Source: Eriocheir sinensis
Lineage: Eukaryota; Arthropoda; Malacostraca; Decapoda; Varunidae
NCBI RefSeq assembly: GCF_024679095.1
Contig: NW_026112131.1
Location: forward strand, 567,501 to 631,500
Length of the DNA stretch: 64,000 nt
Reading direction: 5' to 3'
The translations under genes and the position numbers were made by a program. A model generated the notes under the pieces. That model was not told the origin of the DNA. It saw only the letters and a list, made by a program, of their open reading frames with translations, and searched no databases. The first letter of the stretch is position 1. Each line of letters starts with the position of its first letter. This document shows, piece after piece, positions 15,876 through 28,143 of this stretch.

Positions 15876-16671
15876 GCATGCACAACACCACTTACATTCT
15901 CTGCTGTCGGTGTTTATATTTCATTTGTTTCTTGTATGTTTGTAATAAGATAAATATTCGAACAGCTTTCGAGGAGAAACAAATGTTAACGCACATCCAT
16001 CATGCCCTTACTTTGGTGTTGGGCTTATTATATTTTCCGTCTGTGATGGCTACGATTTGCAGCCGCTGTCAGGGAGACAAACTCCACGGCCAACATCGGT
16101 ATTCAGCAGCAGCCTGAATGTCGATGCACCTTCAAACCTCAATTTCCAATCAATTGTCAATAGAAAAATATTCATTTCTATTCTAAAGAAAGCAAAACTT
16201 GTTTAAAAACATTATTTTTACTATTAGCTTCATGGGATCTCTTGCAGGATAAATGCAGTGCGTAGCTAAAGATACTTTCGTTCAATGGCCTGGTGTAAAA
16301 TAAAACAATTTTTGTAACTGCGCTCTTGCTCCAGTTCACCGTGCTTTCTAATAGTTTATTTTATTTTTTTTAAAGTCGTGTGCCGATGGCTCCCTTTTGC
16401 AAGTGTACTGGAGGCAAAATCTGCTGCAATATTGACTGCAATCTTCAGAGCTGTTGGATGAGAATGGTCCATTACATTTGGTCATGCCATTGCAGGTATT
16501 GAGGTCTGAAGATTGATACGAGACAGCAAAGGTTACGTTTCCTGGCTGCGCGTTGTGTTGAATAACGACATGTTTTTTTCTTCTTCATATTTTCCAAGTT
16601 GACAATAAAATCGGATCAGAAAATGAAACAATAGAAATAACGACCTTCACATCAGTCTACCTCAAGTCTAA
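15876..16671. other. No gene recognised
   Basis: AT-rich unique DNA; no recognisable coding exon. Confidence 0.5.
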
Positions 16672-16862
16672 AGGCGGCGGCTGAGCGGTCAGCGTGCGGG
16701 CCTGATGATCCTGACACTCGCGTTCAGGTCCGCCCGCCGCTACAAGCTGACAATTTTCACCCATCGCCAAGTGGCCGAAGATAACCGACATTCCGTCATG
16801 ATGTCCACCTGTCAACCTGGACTTTAACGAAGCTCTCTCAAGCGGATCTAGTGTAGCTCGGG
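16672..16862 (+). mobile_element. SINE head, diverged copy
   Basis: GGCGGCTGAGCGGTCAGCGT at the start, CGCGTTCAGGTCC near the B box and GTCAACCTGGACT further on resemble the head half of the 59-kb SINE. The 3' half is replaced by a CT array. Confidence 0.55.
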
Positions 16863-16869
16863 TGGACAG

Positions 16870-17146
<277 letters not shown>

Positions 17147-17210
17147 CTGGTGGGGAAGAGGAGGCAAGCTGAAGGGTGATGAGTATTGGACATGGATGGC
17201 GAAAGTCACA

Positions 17211-17250
17211 GTGCCTCGGATTGCCTCCCTGTCTAGGCACTGGTGGGAAT
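17211..17250 (-). repeat. Partial duplicate of exon 13 acceptor and start
   Basis: About 38 bp repeat the exon 13 acceptor and its first codons (QCLDREAIRGT in translation) with a 3-bp deletion, about 90 bp upstream of the real exon. It is not followed by the rest of the exon, so it is a decoy acceptor. Confidence 0.8.
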
Positions 17251-17416
17251 AGCGGTCAAACTGGTATTGAGTACAGAGGAGAATAATAACCGACACGTCT
17301 GCAATGTGTTGGTTTCCGGTCACTGCGACACTTACAAGTTTTGATTATGTTCAAAGACAGACCACCTGTTCTGGACACTAAGGTCTGTGTAGTCTGAACG
17401 TCCATGTAAATCAATG

Positions 17417-17550
<134 letters not shown>

Positions 17551-17847
17551 ACTCCCCTTTTCTTCCACTCCCCTTTTCTTCCACTCCCCTTTTCTTCCAC
17601 TCCCCTTTTCTTCCATTCCCCTTCTCTTCCATTCCCCTTCTCTTCCACTTTCCCTCTCTTCCACTTTCCCTCTCTTCCACTCCCCCTCTCCTTCTCCCCG
17701 TCATCCTCTCCCCGTTTCCCCCTTTCCCTCTCCCCGTTTCCCCCTTTCCCTCTCCCTGTCTCCCTCTTTCCCTCTCTCACCCTCCCTATCCCTCTCCCCT
17801 TTTCCTTTTCCCTCCCTCTCTCCCTCTCCGTCTCCCGGAACACTCAC

Positions 17848-17970
17848 GCCTCGTATGGAGAGTTGGCCGGAGCGACTGTCAATGGTGAAGTTCCGCTGTT
17901 CGTCGGGGGACAAGTAGTAGAGGATGTTCTGGTGGACGGAGGGCGGCAGGTCGGGATCCAGCGCCGACAC
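17848..17970 (-). CDS. Cadherin exon 12
   Basis: Forty-one codons, phase 0/0. Acceptor CCCCAGCAG precedes VSALDPDLPPSVHQNILYYL and donor GTGAGTG follows SGQLSIRG. It supplies the A-x-D-x-D and F-x-I-D-x-x-S-G-x-L signatures of the last EC repeat seen here. Confidence 0.85.
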
Positions 17971-17997
17971 CTGCTGGGGTACAAAGGTCATGGTGGT

Positions 17998-18120
17998 GGT
18001 GGTGGATTTTGTAGTTAGGTGGTGGTGGTGGAGGTGGTGGTAGTGGTGGTGAGTTAGTGGTCAGGTGGTGGTGGTGGTGGTGGTGAGGGTGGTGGTGGTG
18101 GGTTTGTGGTCAGGTGGTGG
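17998..18120. repeat. (GGT)n trinucleotide repeat
   Basis: Imperfect GGT runs in the intron between exons 11 and 12. A short (AC)n lies at 18237-18266. Confidence 0.9.
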
Positions 18121-18233
18121 TGATGGTGCGATGATGAGGAAAAAAAATGAGAAGAGGGGAGAAGAGGACAGAACAAAGGAGTTGGAGAACTAAACAGGTG
18201 AGGAACTAAATTGATTAATATGGCAGCTCTAGA

Positions 18234-18266
<33 letters not shown>

Positions 18267-18268
<2 letters not shown>

Positions 18269-19639
18269 CAAATAATACCTAGCATCCTTACCCTGACGAG
18301 GATTAAAAAATCAAGGAAAACTACAGGAAATTTATCAGGTAAAATAAAAAAGTTTGACAATCCTCTCATGGAAGGATTTGCCAGGAAAAAAAGTAGTTAT
18401 AAAACAAATTAAAAGTTATCCTGTCGTATTTATTCTTCTGTTTCGTAATGTTTCCGCACCCAGACTTGAACCCATTCCGGCGCACAGGCTAATCCTACCC
18501 TGTTTATTGGTACTCCTCTAAGCCTCTGACCCGTGTTTCTGGTGGTCTTATTGCGACGCGCCTCCCCGAACGACAAGGAAACTAAAGAAAAATACGAGTG
18601 ACGCTGAGCCCTCGGGTAAGACTAAGCCACAGAAAAGATGGATTTAAGGTAACTCTCCAAATTATGGCTTTGTAACCCTGGAGCAAAACAAGGGGAGAAG
18701 AGGGGGAGGAGGAAGGAAGGGGAGGAGGGAGAAAGAGCGGGAGAGGACTAGAGAAACCAGGATAAAAGGGAAATGGGGAAGAAAAGAAGGGAGGATGGAG
18801 GAAAGCGATGGATTGTAGATAGGGAGAGTATGTGAGGAAGAGGCAGGTCAAGGAAGGGAAGGGAAACGAGAGCAAGAGACGGATAGAAAACTGAGAGGGA
18901 AAGGGCAAGAAGGAGGGTGGGAGAGCATAAATGAAAGTGTGCATAGTGGATTTATGACTTGAAGGGAATGGATTGTGTGTGAATAGAGGTGAGGTAGCGG
19001 AGGAAAGGAGTGAAGGAAGTGAAAAGGCGGTATGAATGGCAGATGAGTGGGTAGGTAAGAAGGTGAGGGTCGACGTCGAGCGAGATAAGCAGTGAGGATT
19101 ACGAGAAAAGTCGACCAAGAATTAGATGACAGTTTTGCTGCAGGAAGAATATGGAGTAAAGAGGAAGCACATAACGCGAAGGAAAAATATAATAAACACA
19201 CACACATACTACTTTGTTCATTTGTCTCATTCATTTCATTTCATCTTCCATTGATGTACATTTTCAGCTCTAGGGCTGCCTGGTACTTCATGCAATAAGC
19301 CGCTTATTATTATTATTATTTTAGAGAGAGAGAAAAAAATGCTGGAGACGTGTGTGGAAAAGAAAAGGAGAAAAGTTCGCCGGAGGAAAGAATTAAGAGA
19401 GACAGTGGGCTGAAGAGCGTAAGTTTAATTAGCACTTGGGGTAAGAAGAAACTTTTAAAGAGTCTCTCCACCATCCACCTCGCGCCGACTAAAACAATAA
19501 GGCTTCAAAAAACGATATATAAAATCCCGCGGAAGAAAGAACAAGTCCACGCAATAATAATAAAACTTCCTCTGCTCATTAAGAGAAACCTGGCACACAC
19601 CTGGCTAGCAAAAGAAGCCTAAAAATACACCAGGTCATC
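18267..19639. other. Cadherin intron, no further feature
   Basis: Unique then purine-rich DNA (18660-19080). No exon was recognised. Confidence 0.5.
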
Positions 19640-19875
19640 TAATGGAACGGAGACACATACCTGGCAACCAAAGGGATACCGAACACATGCCTGGCTATCA
19701 AAGGAACGAACACATGCCTGGCTATCAAAGGGAACCTGAACACATGCCTGGCTATCAAAGGAACCTGGCTATCAAAGGGAACCTGGACACACCTGGCAAT
19801 CATTGGGAACCTGGACACATACCTGACTATCAAAGGGCGGGACACGCATCTGGCTATCAGAGGTAACGAACACGC
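19640..19875 (-). repeat. Minisatellite built from the exon 11 splice-donor region
   Basis: About nine imperfect units of 22-30 bp. On the minus strand each resembles TTTGATAGCCAGGTATGTGT or a variant, where CCAG|GTATGT looks like a splice donor. The same motif is the 3' edge of exon 11 (TTGGCCAG|GCGTGT), so the array appears to be amplified from the donor of that exon. Confidence 0.7.
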
Positions 19876-20023
19876 CTGGCCAAGTGGGTGCGAGCAGTCG
19901 GTGTTCTCTGTGACCACGAAGGAGTAGTTGCCTCGCTGGAACACGGGCTGAAGGTCGTTCACGTTCATCACCGCCACTACCACGTCCGTCAGGGCCGTCA
20001 TCCACCCGCACCCGCAGCGTAAA
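19876..20023 (-). CDS. Cadherin exon 11 with frameshift and GC donor
   Basis: Acceptor TTCCCTCAG precedes FTLRVRVDD; the homology then continues in another frame as TDVVVAVMNVNDLQPVF and NYSFVVTENTDCSHPLGQ. The exon is 148 nt although both neighbours join in phase 0, so one extra nucleotide (or two missing) sits near 19995. The end fits exon 12 only if the donor is CAG|GCGTGT, a non-canonical GC donor. The frame break may be a real lesion or an assembly indel. Confidence 0.75.
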
Positions 20024-21400
20024 CTGAGGGAACAGTCACTTGCACGTTACTACCTTCTGTATGCAATGTACACATTATAATAAAATACTAAGTGAGAAGA
20101 GATCTATCCAGGCTTGTATCGACCCAGAATAACATCACAGAGCGGCAGCAATGATATATTAATCCCTTAACACAGCAACACACACAAACCTCACCCGAGA
20201 CGCGGTCGTACAATTTTATGTGACGGTACAATGCCACGGGTGCGTCTGGGAACCAGAACATGCTGACCACACAGAACACAAGCTGCTGCAGGTTTTCACT
20301 GGTGTGGTTCAGGAACTTTCATCCATTCAAGATGACCATCTTGACAGGAATTTTTTTAATTAAAAATGCTACTGTACTCTGCACACACAAAAAATCTTCA
20401 GTATGTATGCTTCTTTATGGGATTACTAGTGCCCTTTAGTAATTTGATTATGTTTGCCACCTTGATTTGATTGTCAACACTGATAATGTGGTGCTGGGTG
20501 CTCGGTGCACCAGCTGCCATCTCGCGGTGAGCGTGTGGTGTCGTGAGCAAGGATGTCGGAGATGGAAGCAAACCATGCCTGACAAGTGTTTGTGCGAGTC
20601 GGTCTTTATGCAGCACAGACATTAATAACCACCAGCACCTCAGTACTTACACCGCACCACTCTAGATCGCGGCACCTCAAACGCGTTACATATAATCACA
20701 AAACATGTACAGTACTATACCAACACTTCAATATTATGATAAGTGTTATCCCCACGGCAGTAATGGGCACACACATAGCAGTTACGGCACAAGTGCACAG
20801 TCGACAAGGCTACGCCACACTGACTAACTGGAGCACTGGGGTCAGTGGTTCAGTGGTTCAGTTTGAGCTCGACAGAGCAAGCGAGACCACTGAAACAATT
20901 ACCTAAGAGTTGTTCGCTTGTTCCTCCACTCACAAAGCTCTTGGAAGATGCGTGGTGATTTGATTATTTCATTTAGGTATCAGCTGTGTTGGTAGGCTCG
21001 ATGAGTTTGGCTTGATAGGAATATTTATGCATGAAGTGTGTGCCTATTTACACTTACTCCGCTTGATTGCTTTCACTTTTTTCTCTGTGGAAGCAGCGCT
21101 TGTAAGCTTTTTGTAAGCCCTGGAGCTGATTCCTTTACTGTAAAAGGCCCTCCAAAGGGTTAAGATAGACCCCGGGGGTCGATGGGGACCATCCAAGGGA
21201 TCGATAAATGGCTGGGGAACAAAAGGGGAGAGAGTTCATGAAAGGTCAATCTTTCGGGGTCGAAAGCTAAGATGTATAGTACTTTCATTTATCTATAACG
21301 TCCCGACCAGCTCCTGTATACCTGTAGCCCGCCGCCCCCTTTCCCTTGTCTCACCTATCTCCGCTATCCTGGGAGAGATACACCCAAGTGTACTATTACC
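20024..21400. other. Cadherin intron, nothing recognised
   Basis: Unique DNA. A short LINE 3'-UTR-like scrap (GGAGCTGATTCCTTTACTGT) occurs near 21122. Confidence 0.5.
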
Positions 21401-21405
21401 CTTAT

Positions 21406-21407
<2 letters not shown>

Positions 21408-21465
<58 letters not shown>

Positions 21466-21517
21466 GATAATTTATAATTATTATTATAATTATCATCATC
21501 ATCATCATCATCATCAG

Positions 21518-21553
<36 letters not shown>

Positions 21554-21560
21554 CATTATT
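21408..21560. repeat. AAT, ATC and ATT trinucleotide arrays
   Basis: AAT run (about 21408-21463), ATC run (about 21492-21516) and ATT run (about 21520-21555). Confidence 0.95.
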
Positions 21561-22475
21561 ATAATTTCTTGTATCATTATTATCAGAAGCAGTAGTAGAA
21601 TCATTACTATTAAAATAATTCGTTGTACTTTTAATCAAGTATATTAGTGTTTACTAAATTATTTTCACATAATAAAAGCATGAGGTTCGAAAAAAATATT
21701 TGGCCGTCATGGCTGCCTTCCCCTCCCGATTTATCTTTCATCCTTCTACAGTTGGTGGTGTTCCTGCATTATTGAGGCTACAAGAGCAGTAGAGTATCTC
21801 ACACAATATTAATATATAATTATACGGATTTTCGCGCTCGGTGGCATTTGTTTTACTGCTCGGCTGGTACCCGACATGATGAATTGTTTATTCATTCCGA
21901 TACCTTTTGTTTCTCTTGGCTGTATACTATGTTTCACAAGGACAGTACTAATGGGACTGACACAGATCAGCCACCATACACCCATAGTGCAAAGTCAGAG
22001 AATTAGAGAGCAAAACATACAGTCAAGTGCCGTAATCTAGGTGTGGACCCGTGTAGAATCACCGGGCATCTATAAAAAGCCTTCACACAATGGCACACAA
22101 CAGATGTGCCCTTCTGGACACAACTTGTGGTGATATTTATACATATTTGATTAATTGCGCGCGCGCGCTAGTGAGAGAGAGAGAGAGAGAGAGATGGGCG
22201 TCGGAGGGCCGGGGGAAAAAGGACAGATGCCCCCCCCACACATAGGAAATCTGATATATTCCCATTCACACTTTCGTTAGCAAGTTTTAACAGAATTCAT
22301 ATTTTTCAAAACCTCAGAAGGGTACCTGGTGCTGCAGTTATTGGGAAACTGTGTGCCGCTGCCTTGTGGTTCACCAAGGAAAATATGAAATTTGACGTAT
22401 ATATGTATAGGATCTAAAACATATTGGCTCTGACCCCACTTGAAAAAACTGCTGCGGACGCCCCTGAACATACCG
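21561..22475. other. Cadherin intron, nothing recognised
   Basis: AT-rich DNA with a short (GC)n/(GA)n pair at 22160-22193. Confidence 0.5.
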
Positions 22476-22483
22476 AGAGAGAG

Positions 22484-22538
<55 letters not shown>

Positions 22539-22758
22539 CACCTCTTGGTCTGCTGCAGGTCTCTCTCAGGACAGCCAGCCGTTCCCCTGGAAGGAACTCA
22601 GAGCTCAGTGACCGATCACACAACACACCGCGACAACAGGTCACAACTCCTCGCCTTACGTCTCGTACCTACTCACTGCTAGGTGAACAGGGGCTACACG
22701 TGAAGAAGATAAACCTAACTTATCTTCACCCGGCCAGGGAATCAGACCCAGTCCTTTC

Positions 22759-22807
<49 letters not shown>
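22476..22807 (-). mobile_element. Headless SINE copy between two GT arrays
   Basis: The body at 22538-22758 matches the 14885-15175 SINE (CACCTCTTGGTCTGCTGC, AGACAGCCAGCCGTTCCCCT-like, CTACTCACTGCTAGGTGAAC on the plus strand). It is flanked by (GT)n at 22482-22537 and at 22759-22807. The tRNA-like head is truncated at the B box. Confidence 0.75.
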
Positions 22808-22809
<2 letters not shown>

Positions 22810-22900
22810 AGTAGAATAGCAGTGTATTGGTGGGAGGGGGACTCACCAGACGAAACTCACCCACACTTACCCATTTTTTTTTCTTTACAATGATACTCTA

Positions 22901-22950
<50 letters not shown>
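22901..22950. repeat. (AC)n microsatellite
   Basis: Perfect AC run. Confidence 0.95.
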
Positions 22951-22952
<2 letters not shown>

Positions 22953-23801
22953 AATCAATCAACTACTACGAGGATGGTGCTGAGGTAGTGACGGAGGGTG
23001 CAGTGGCGCGCCTGTACCTCGGGTCAGTCCACACCCAAAAAACGTACAACAACCATCTTCACTGTTAGCAGAAGTGTGTGGCATTTATTCCTCTCTTTCT
23101 CGTGCATAAATATATACGCAGACTGCTTACAACCTCCAAAATCCTTCTGTTCGTTGTTAAGTGCTTTAGCAGCCAAATTAGCTTTAAGATGTAAACCTCT
23201 GCAGGAACTGAGCGTAGATGACGTCAAGCGCATTTTATGTTTGTTTGTTTGTTTGAAGCGTGGTAACGTCACTGGAAAATTATCTGTATGTATCCAAATC
23301 AGAGTTTACCACGTCTTTTTTAAACTATATTCCCTCCTTATATACTCGGAATACTCATAAATGCCATGCTAACACCCGATTGAAAACGATTGGGAGAAGG
23401 GACTAATTGTGGAAATGTAGCTTTGTTTTTTTACAGACAAACCCAGCACGTAAATCGTGGCTCAGCTCCAAAAGGTCCCAAACACCCATGAATACCATAA
23501 TAACATCATGAAAATAACTACCCCGTGTTTGGTATTGCTCGCGCCCTAGCTACAAAATATAAAAATCCCGAACTCTCATAAATACTTTACTGACGTCATA
23601 AAAACATCAAATCCACGCTCAGGGTTTGATATTTTCCCCATCAGGCACCATTCAGCCAGCAGTGCAAAGACTAAAGTTACTTCACTGGTGGGACTACGGT
23701 AAACAAGGAAGTCCTCACGCCCTAGCCGCCAAGGGTACTGGGAGACTGCCTAATATAAGCTCGGCACCCCTCAAGCTAGTTATCCCTACAAGGGGACTCA
23801 C
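22951..23801. other. Cadherin intron, nothing recognised
   Basis: Unique DNA without a recognisable exon. Confidence 0.5.
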
Positions 23802-23911
23802 GTTTCAGTCCATCACGGGGTAGTCGTAGTCCAGCGGCTTGTTCACCAGCGGGTCGATCCGGAATTTTCTCTCTTCATTTCCCTCGACGATTTCGAACGT
23901 GAAGTGATTGA
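23802..23911 (-). CDS. Cadherin exon 10 with in-frame TGA
   Basis: Acceptor CCTTCCAG at 23912 and donor GTGAGTC at 23801. It joins exon 9 (split Val codon) to give VNHFTFEIVEGNEERK, then FRIDPLVNKPLDYDYPVMD. The next codon, 23805-23807, is TGA, followed by Asn and the phase-0 junction to exon 11 (FTLRV). In homologous repeats a residue such as Arg or Trp would sit there; CGA to TGA would be a single CpG transition. It is either a nonsense allele, a pseudogene mark or a base error. Confidence 0.8.
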
Positions 23912-24323
23912 CTGGAAGGAAAGAAAAGAAAGATATTAATAACGTCGAAAGGAAATCGTTAAATGTCCTGAATGAGCCTTTGATATTGTGCACAAGCAAG
24001 TACATATGTATGAATTATAGAGTAGACAGTTATTGTTGATTTTTTTCATACATTTTTTGCGAGAAACTCGGACCTCCATTTACCAACATATGCCATGAAC
24101 TATTTCCACTCCAACACAAATCTTCTGAACCGTCTGGCCCTTAACACGCATTAGCAGACACATAACCCACACCAGGCAACAGACACGCACTACCATCTTT
24201 TTCATTATTTCACCCATACTCTCCCATTTCTTTTTAGTTTGTAGATGTCTCACTCTTCGTATCACCCTGCCCTTACAACTGCCCCTGAACTTCACACTTC
24301 CTAACCGTTAGTTGGTGCCTCAC
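23912..24323. other. Cadherin intron 9
   Basis: Unique AT-rich DNA between exons 9 and 10. Confidence 0.6.
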
Positions 24324-24485
24324 CTATGTCCTGGTCATCTACGGCCAGGCGTATCCCCGTGGGCTTGCCGGCTTCCCTGTTCTCGGGCAGCTGTACCTCG
24401 TACACCCCCTGCGAGAGGTCGAACTGGGGCGCCACGTCGTTGAGGTCCTGCACCGTGATCCAGTAGGTGGTCATGCGCTCGTGAT
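24324..24485 (-). CDS. Cadherin exon 9
   Basis: A split Asp codon joins exon 8 to give DHERMTTYWITVQDLNDVAP, then QFDLSQGVYEVQLPENREAG and IRLAVDDQDI. It carries the DLND calcium-binding linker and the start of the next EC repeat (V-x-L-P-E-N). Acceptor CCCCTCCAG and donor GTGAGG are in place and the frame is intact. Confidence 0.88.
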
Positions 24486-24711
24486 CTGGAGGGGACGGAG
24501 CCAGACGGACGTTTATTGTATATGGTGTGAGGAGACATACAACTACGCAGTTTTATATGTATAGGATAAAGATATTTCCCGCTGCTTCCATAGATAAAGG
24601 AAACGGGGGCTGTAACTTAGTTTCAAAGGTGGTGATATAGTTCTATTGCTGCTTGTGGAGGTGGCCATGATTGTGATCCTTGTGTGTATTTGGGGGTGGG
24701 GTACTTTTTTT

Positions 24712-24903
24712 TTTTGTGTGTGTGTGTAATTCACCACGGCCTGATCACAGTTGGACTCGCTTTCGCCAGCAGGTACCCTCCGACACGAGCAAGTGAATGC
24801 TCATTTCGTCGATCTCCAGGTACTGCCAGGACCTCACATTACACACCCCATCCCCTTGCTCAAGGGGGACAATGCTCCTCTAGTCAACGGAAAGAATCCA
24901 GCC

Positions 24904-24950
<47 letters not shown>
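24712..24950 (-). mobile_element. SINE family B copy between GT arrays
   Basis: On the plus strand GTGTGTAATTCACC begins the unit, which continues to 24906 and then meets a (GT)n array (24907-24950). The same family, starting GTGTGTAATTCACC, recurs at 34838. The 3' end, GGTGAATTAC(AC)n on the minus strand, is shared with the tRNA-Val-like SINE. Confidence 0.6.
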
Positions 24951-24951
<1 letters not shown>

Positions 24952-26000
24952 GGTGATGGTGTTGTTGGTGACGGTGAATATTTTTATGCTACCGATGGAG
25001 AAAACTATTACACCACCCAGACACGATTCCAGTAAATAAGAAAAATCAAGAATAATAACGGCTGCATGCATCCTGTATGAGCGTAGGTGTGCTGTGAAGC
25101 CTGTAGCCGCACTTACTGGTGAATGACGCACGGTGACGCGTATACTAAAGATTACTGAGTCGTACAGGTCATATCTGCCTCTCTATCAGCTTGCTCGCTG
25201 CATGATGCTGATCCACTATGGAATATTTTGGGAACAAAGTCTACGCTGTTTTTATGTAAGATTTCCCAATGAGTTGCAATCACAATTAAGTTTTTTTTTT
25301 TTTTAAGGTGGAAGCTCATACTATTATTTTTTTTCTCAGAATTCTAAAACGTTCACAAATATTTATAAAAACCGGGATAATTTAGAGCCATGAAATTTAT
25401 TATCGCTATTACCTGAAGGAGAAAAACATGTCGATCAATGCAAATCGGTAGAGAGTATCGATCCGAACGGTTACGTTATGTTACTACAGCGAGCGTCTGT
25501 CGGGCACTAGCGCGTTCAAAGGGTTTAAAAACACTTACAGATATTTATGACGCATACAGAATGCTTCGGTGCTACAGAGCATCACGCAAGGAGGCACATG
25601 TGTTTGCGGTCCAAGGAAAACAAGGACCAATTTTAAATAGAGAAAAAAAAGAAAAAAAGATCGGCATTATAATCAAACGTGTCGCGGATATAGACCTAGT
25701 TATAACTTACTGGGTAGATTAGGAAGTTCGATGCTACAGGACCACACACATAATAATAAGGAAAGCAAATTGAGACATTAAAAAAAAAAGGCAAAATATA
25801 TATGAATAAAAGTGTCCCTGAATCTTGGCGCCGAGGATGAGCACGGAAACTTATCTAATTAATTTTCGTTGGAAGAAACTTTCGCCTGATATTTATTATT
25901 AAAGAGTTTAGGAAAGACGCCTAAGAAGGGCTGATCCTTGAGTGTCTAGTGTGTATCTCCTACTTTTGGAATGGAAGCCTCTTACTGATCACTGACTCAC
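24951..26000. other. Cadherin intron 8, nothing recognised
   Basis: AT-rich unique DNA. Confidence 0.5.
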
Positions 26001-26149
26001 CTGGCACGCCGTCGGTCACCTGGATGGGCACGCGGTACTGGCTCACCTCCTCCCGGTCCAGCGGTCCCGTCGTCCACAGCTCCCCGTTGGTCTTGAGGTG
26101 AACTTGGTGATCACGTCGTGGGAGGCCGTGGCGTCGAACAGTACGTGAG
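26001..26149 (-). CDS. Cadherin exon 8 with 1-nt deletion
   Basis: Translation begins HVLFDATASHDVITK in one frame and continues as HLKTNGELWTTGPLDREE then VSQYRVPIQVTDGVP in the next. About one nucleotide is missing near 26096-26100. The exon is 149 nt, and 150 would fit. NGELWTT and LDREE are standard EC signatures. Donor GTGAGTC joins exon 9 in frame. Its 5' phase does not match the end of exon 7, so a small exon may be missing between them. Confidence 0.75.
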
Positions 26150-27240
26150 CTGCCGACGACAACAGAGAAGAAAGAAAAAGAAAAGTGAAGTAATGGAATT
26201 CACAAAATCACGTGCCGACTTTTTTTTTATTTATTTTGTAACGAAGCAGGATTATAAGAAAAAAATACGAATATCTTAACACTCAACGCTTCTTATTTTC
26301 TTTGTTGACTTTTGTACATGATAATTATTACAATGAAATGTGATACTGACAGTGCAAAGTCACAGGGAGGAAAAGACGGCACGAGGCAGACTTTTTTTAT
26401 ATTCTTTTGTAAGTGTATTACAACTTTTGCAATTTCATCATTACAAATCACCACATAAAGTTTAAACTTGTAAACCAGAGAAAAGGAAATCACATTCAGG
26501 CGCTGACTTTTGAGAACTTTGAGATTGGGGCTTTTTATTGTCTTTTCTAAGTATTTCCATTGAGAGGCAAAGATACACTCGTCATTAGAACAGTTAGATT
26601 GAAGAGCTAGATGATGTGCGTCAGTGATAAACCACACAAAAAGTACGCAACCAGTGAAAAACGAGTAAAACTTCAAAACGGTTTAAAATCAGGGCACACA
26701 CTCACGCTTCAACTGAGCAAAAACACTGAGAAAAAATCTAAAACAGCCACCGGTCAGGCTTTTAGATTTCTTTTTCTGCAGGCTATTTTCTTGTCTTTTT
26801 TTGTTTTTTGCCCTTGAGTTGTTTCCTCTACGGTAAAAGAATAACGAAAAAAAACCCTGCTACGTCAAGGCTGGAAGGATGAAACATTTCCACCACGCAC
26901 TGACAAATCGTTCCCATCATCAGGGTGGAGGAAGGTGGTCAGTGAATGGCCCATTATACAAGCCATTGACTAGTGGGAGACCGCAGCTGTGTCATTAGTT
27001 TCGCCACGACGAACCCCACCCCATGGACACGTATACCTCCCCTTACCTTACCTTTCCTACCTTTGACTTCCCTTCCCTGTCCGTCCACCCTTCCATCCGT
27101 CCTCGCATCGATTCCCTGTTGTGGCAAATGTGTTTAATCCTGCCATCCATCGCGGCAGACCCAGCAATTCATCAAGACGACATGCACATACCCACACCCT
27201 TCCCTCACTCCTGCCATGGAAATGACACTAAATATGAAAG
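26150..27240. other. Cadherin intron, nothing recognised
   Basis: AT-rich DNA. TTTTGCCCTTGAGTTGTTTC near 26807 resembles the 3' end of the LINE at 37985-41246. Confidence 0.5.
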
Positions 27241-27690
27241 ATTTAAGGTGGAGGGAAGGAAGGGGTAGGAGATGGTAAGGTGGAAGGGGAAGGAGTAGTG
27301 GCAAATAGGGTAGAAGGGCGGAGGACGGTAGAAGGTGAGGTGGAGAGGGGACGGGCATCAGCAGGTAAGGTAAGGTGAAGAAGGAAGACGTAGTAGCAGG
27401 GAAGGTGAAAAGGGAAATAGCAGGTAAGGTGGATGTGGAAGTAGTGGTAGCAGGTATGGTGTAGGGGGAAGGAGCAGTAGTAGGTATGGCGAGGTGGAGA
27501 AGGAAGAAGTAACAGCAGGTAAGGTGAGAAGTATCGGGTAAAGTAGACACGGAAAGAGGAGTATGGTATAAGGAGGAAGGAGCAGGTGAGGTGGCAGGGG
27601 AAGGAGTAGTAGGAAGAAAGGTGAGGTGAAGGGAGAAAAGTAGTGGCAGGTAAGGCGAGGTGAAGGTAAAAGACGTAGCAGCAGAGCCAT
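27241..27690 (+). repeat. Purine-rich imperfect repeat (GGTAAGGTGGA-like)
   Basis: About a dozen loosely spaced AGGTAAGGTG / AGGTGGAG units with intervening GGAAG-rich DNA. It is intronic. Open frames here reflect composition only. Confidence 0.6.
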
Positions 27691-28143
27691 GGCTAGACGG
27701 CAGGGGGAATTGATCATCCTGTCTGAGCCAGGATGGGAGGAGGTGATGGACATATCAATATTAGAAAGATGATAGAGACACGAAGGGGAAGGACCTGGGG
27801 TTAAGCAGAACCTGGAGGGAGGAGGAGGAAGAGGACGAGGGAGGGGGTGAAGAAGGGGCGTCGAGGGAATGAGGGGTAGAAGTAGGGGTTTAAGGAGAGA
27901 AGAGGAGGAAAGCAGAGGGGATTCGGAGCCGGAAGAAGGGGAGACAGGCCATTTGGGAGTCACTAGTTCGTGGGTAGTTCGGGGTGGTGTTCCGGGCGTG
28001 GCGGGGATGAGGGTGGAAGGGGGTGGAGACTGGAGGAGGCAGGGGTGGAGAGACTGGACGAGGCAGGGTGGAGAGACAGGAGGAAGCAGGGGTGGAGGGG
28101 GTGGAAGGGTTGGAGGAGGCAGAGTGTGGAGGGATTCACACAC
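27691..28143. other. Purine-rich cadherin intron
   Basis: G-rich imperfect repeats (GGAGG, GGTGGAG). No exon was seen. Confidence 0.5.

Noticed and set aside
24335..24538. 67-codon minus-strand frame overlapping cadherin exon 9
   Set aside because: Arg-rich out-of-frame shadow; the true exon frame gives EC motifs.
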